NCBI GenBank assembly: GCA_002407935.1
Contig: DHPU01000005.1
Span: 23,868-29,796 of the forward strand
Origin: Peptococcaceae bacterium UBA5356
GTDB lineage: Bacteria; Bacillota; Peptococcia; DRI-13; DTU073
Direction of reading: 5' to 3'
Length of the DNA stretch: 5,929 nt
Positions within the stretch are counted from its first letter, which is position 1, and each line of letters starts with the position of its first letter. The notes under the pieces were generated by a model. It searched no databases. It was not told the DNA's origin and worked only from the letters and a program-made list of their open reading frames with translations. Shown here piece by piece: positions 4,815 through 5,929 of this stretch. Position numbers and translations under genes: made by a program.

Positions 4815-5303
4815 TTATTCCTCGATTCTTACATCTGGCCAAGATAAGTCATTATATCGGACATATACATTACTTATTCTATATACAAAAATTGTATGAG
4901 GATATAGTGTCTTTTTTAGTATTGCCTCTCCAAAATAGGACCGCTCTCTATATTGAGATTCTAATCTACTTATTCTCTTATATGTCAATTGTTTAATTTC
5001 GCGTCCACCAGAAATTATCAGATAATGTTTGGTATAATCATTTTCGGGAAGCTTTATGCTATATTTACGCTCAACACTATGATTTTGTCCAACAACTGCA
5101 CTCCACCAAGTTCCAGGCAACTCATCCTCAGTATGTAATTTAGATACTTCCTCCAATTCTACTTCTACAGGTACAAACCAATAGTAATATAAACTGCCAA
5201 TAGTAATTACTAAGATAAATACTATTAACAATAAATTAGTCTTTATTTTTATCCCTCCCGAAATTTTAATATACAACAAACCCATAAGGTTTTCTGTACC
5301 CAT
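4815..5303 (-). CDS. Membrane-anchored candidate immunity protein to the RHS tip
   Basis: Genes directly after an RHS toxin tip usually encode the cognate immunity protein, which is the only evidence for the role; the family is not recognised. From ATG 5303 it has 162 aa: a short N-terminus, one membrane helix (about 24-42, LLLIVFILVITIGSLYYYW), then about 120 residues with WWSAVVGQNHSVERKYSIKL and a C-terminal WPDVRIEE. If the orientation is N-in, the soluble part lies outside, which would intercept an incoming toxin or one acting at the envelope. ATG 5303 lies inside the tip gene (38-bp overlap) and has no Shine-Dalgarno. The only strong one, GGGAGGG (5259-5253), is 6 nt before an in-frame ATA at 5246, which would give a natural (M)KTNLLLIVF start of 143 aa. 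The gene is visibly AT-rich like the tip. Confidence 0.6.
   Translation of the reverse strand: MGTENLMGLLYIKISGGIKIKTNLLLIVFILVITIGSLYYYWFVPVEVELEEVSKLHTEDELPGTWWSAVVGQNHSVERKYSIKLPENDYTKHYLIISGGREIKQLTYKRISRLESQYRERSYFGEAILKKTLYPHTIFVYRISNVYVRYNDLSWPDVRIEE
5244..5259 (-). promoter_or_regulatory. Strong Shine-Dalgarno aimed at an ATA codon
   Basis: Just after the tip stop codon the minus strand reads GGGAGGG (5259-5253), then six bases, then ATA AAG ACT. The ATA is in frame with the immunity candidate and directly precedes its membrane helix, exactly where a start would be expected. ATA is a very poor start codon, so this is either rare initiation, a mutated ATG, or a base-call error. Confidence 0.4.
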
Positions 5304-5929
5304 TAACTAGATTTTCATAAAAACCTTTTTGTACTCCAGATAATCTAGGAATATAATCTCCGAAACCCCAAGAACGTAATCCATATTTTCGTGAAAAAGC
5401 TACGTTTCCGTCACATCCTATTACAGCATTAATATTTTGATGTTTTCTAAATGTCATGGCAACATTATCGTCATAATGGTCAAGATGTCCTGCGTTGCAA
5501 CTTAAAATAAGTAATTCATCAATCTCCTTTTTATCTAGGTTTCCAATATAAGTTGCATCAAAACCTTTTGGCGTTTTACCTTCACTAAGTACTGTTAAAT
5601 ACTCGTCTGAATCTGCATTAATATTAATTGTATGGGGACTCCCATGAAATATTAGTACAACACCTTCTATTTTTACATCCTTTGTGTCCCCTTTATCATC
5701 AACCGTTTTACCCATATTCCTCCATTCCCTAACAAACTCGTCTTCTGTTTTAATTTCTTTCATATGTACTGGAGACCCATATTTTTTCCCTAACACTTTT
5801 TTTAACGATTCTGCTTGTCCTTCCCAATCTTTCTTTTCATAAAAGATATAACTATCAAACCCACTAGGGTCGACATAATTCACAGGGTTATTGGCACAAT
5901 ATGCATACCTATTTTGACTGCCCGGATCG
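5266..5929 (-). CDS. RHS-repeat protein C-terminus with toxin tip, possibly caspase/CHAT-like (5' end outside window)
   Basis: The visible 220 residues begin with the end of an RHS core: DPGSQNRYAYCANNPV, then NYVDPSG, matching the PxxxxDPxG motif where RHS shells end and the variable tip begins. The tip (about residues 24-220) is a separate domain. Its core has a hydrophobic strand ending VVLIFHGSPH (H95, H99), then ELLILSCNAGHLD (C144) and NAVIGCDGNVAFSRKYG. A strand-His-Gly followed by a strand-Ser-Cys-x-x-Gly is the layout of the caspase-hemoglobinase clan (CHAT, C80, gingipain-like), so a cysteine peptidase with H95/C144 as catalytic pair is proposed; this is inference. RHS tips act on neighbouring cells or are exported. 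The tip looks intact, ending GFVVY, and overlaps the immunity candidate. Its AT-richness compared with yyaC fits acquired DNA. Confidence 0.85.
   Translation of the reverse strand, partial: DPGSQNRYAYCANNPVNYVDPSGFDSYIFYEKKDWEGQAESLKKVLGKKYGSPVHMKEIKTEDEFVREWRNMGKTVDDKGDTKDVKIEGVVLIFHGSPHTININADSDEYLTVLSEGKTPKGFDATYIGNLDKKEIDELLILSCNAGHLDHYDDNVAMTFRKHQNINAVIGCDGNVAFSRKYGLRSWGFGDYIPRLSGVQKGFYENLVNGYRKPYGFVVY

Overview
The left half of the window suggests a low-GC, endospore-forming member of the Clostridia, perhaps Peptococcaceae-like. It carries a YyaC-type sporulation protein (+ strand) convergent with three minus-strand genes: a DUF4446 membrane protein, an M23 (LytM-type) peptidase with a membrane anchor and coiled coils, and a bactofilin. 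From my knowledge of the families, such genes often sit near parA/parB and the replication origin in this group. The genus cannot be named from this sequence alone.

Layout. Positions 25-657 (+) are yyaC. Positions 657-752 hold a decaying array of 12-bp tandem repeats between the convergent genes. Positions 733-1185 (-) are the bactofilin, 1207-2247 (-) the M23 peptidase 21 bp upstream of it, and 2355-2858 (-) the DUF4446 protein. Positions 2859-3279 have no confident gene: there is one short possible ORF containing a palindrome, and some weak hairpins. From 3280 to the right edge, everything reads on the minus strand and looks like accessory polymorphic-toxin DNA. In transcription order it holds the C-terminal end of an RHS-repeat protein with its toxin tip (5929-5266), a small membrane-anchored candidate immunity protein (5303-4815), a decayed orphan segment with no start and an in-frame nonsense codon (4632-4243), and a leucine-rich-repeat protein broken by a frameshift (4207-3280).

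How the genes work together. The bactofilin and M23 peptidase form a pair of a kind known elsewhere, in which a cytoplasmic bactofilin scaffold positions a membrane-tethered peptidoglycan hydrolase; a role in cell shape or sporulation is inference. The right half looks like a toxin cassette in use (RHS tip plus immunity protein) followed by the debris of an older cassette (tip remnant plus LRR protein), the arrangement expected when RHS tips are displaced and stored downstream.

Most interesting observations. (1) The bactofilin 3' end has an A AAA AAC heptamer in the right phase for -1 frameshifting, an SD-like GAGGTG just upstream as in dnaX, and a 38-codon open -1 frame that turns the 12-bp repeats into a hydrophobic/acidic tetrapeptide repeat. 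(2) The RHS tip has an H-G ... S-C-N-A-G pattern suggesting a caspase/CHAT-like cysteine peptidase. (3) Two genes, yyaC and the candidate immunity gene, have their only good Shine-Dalgarno sequence placed before an ATT or ATA codon instead of ATG/GTG/TTG.
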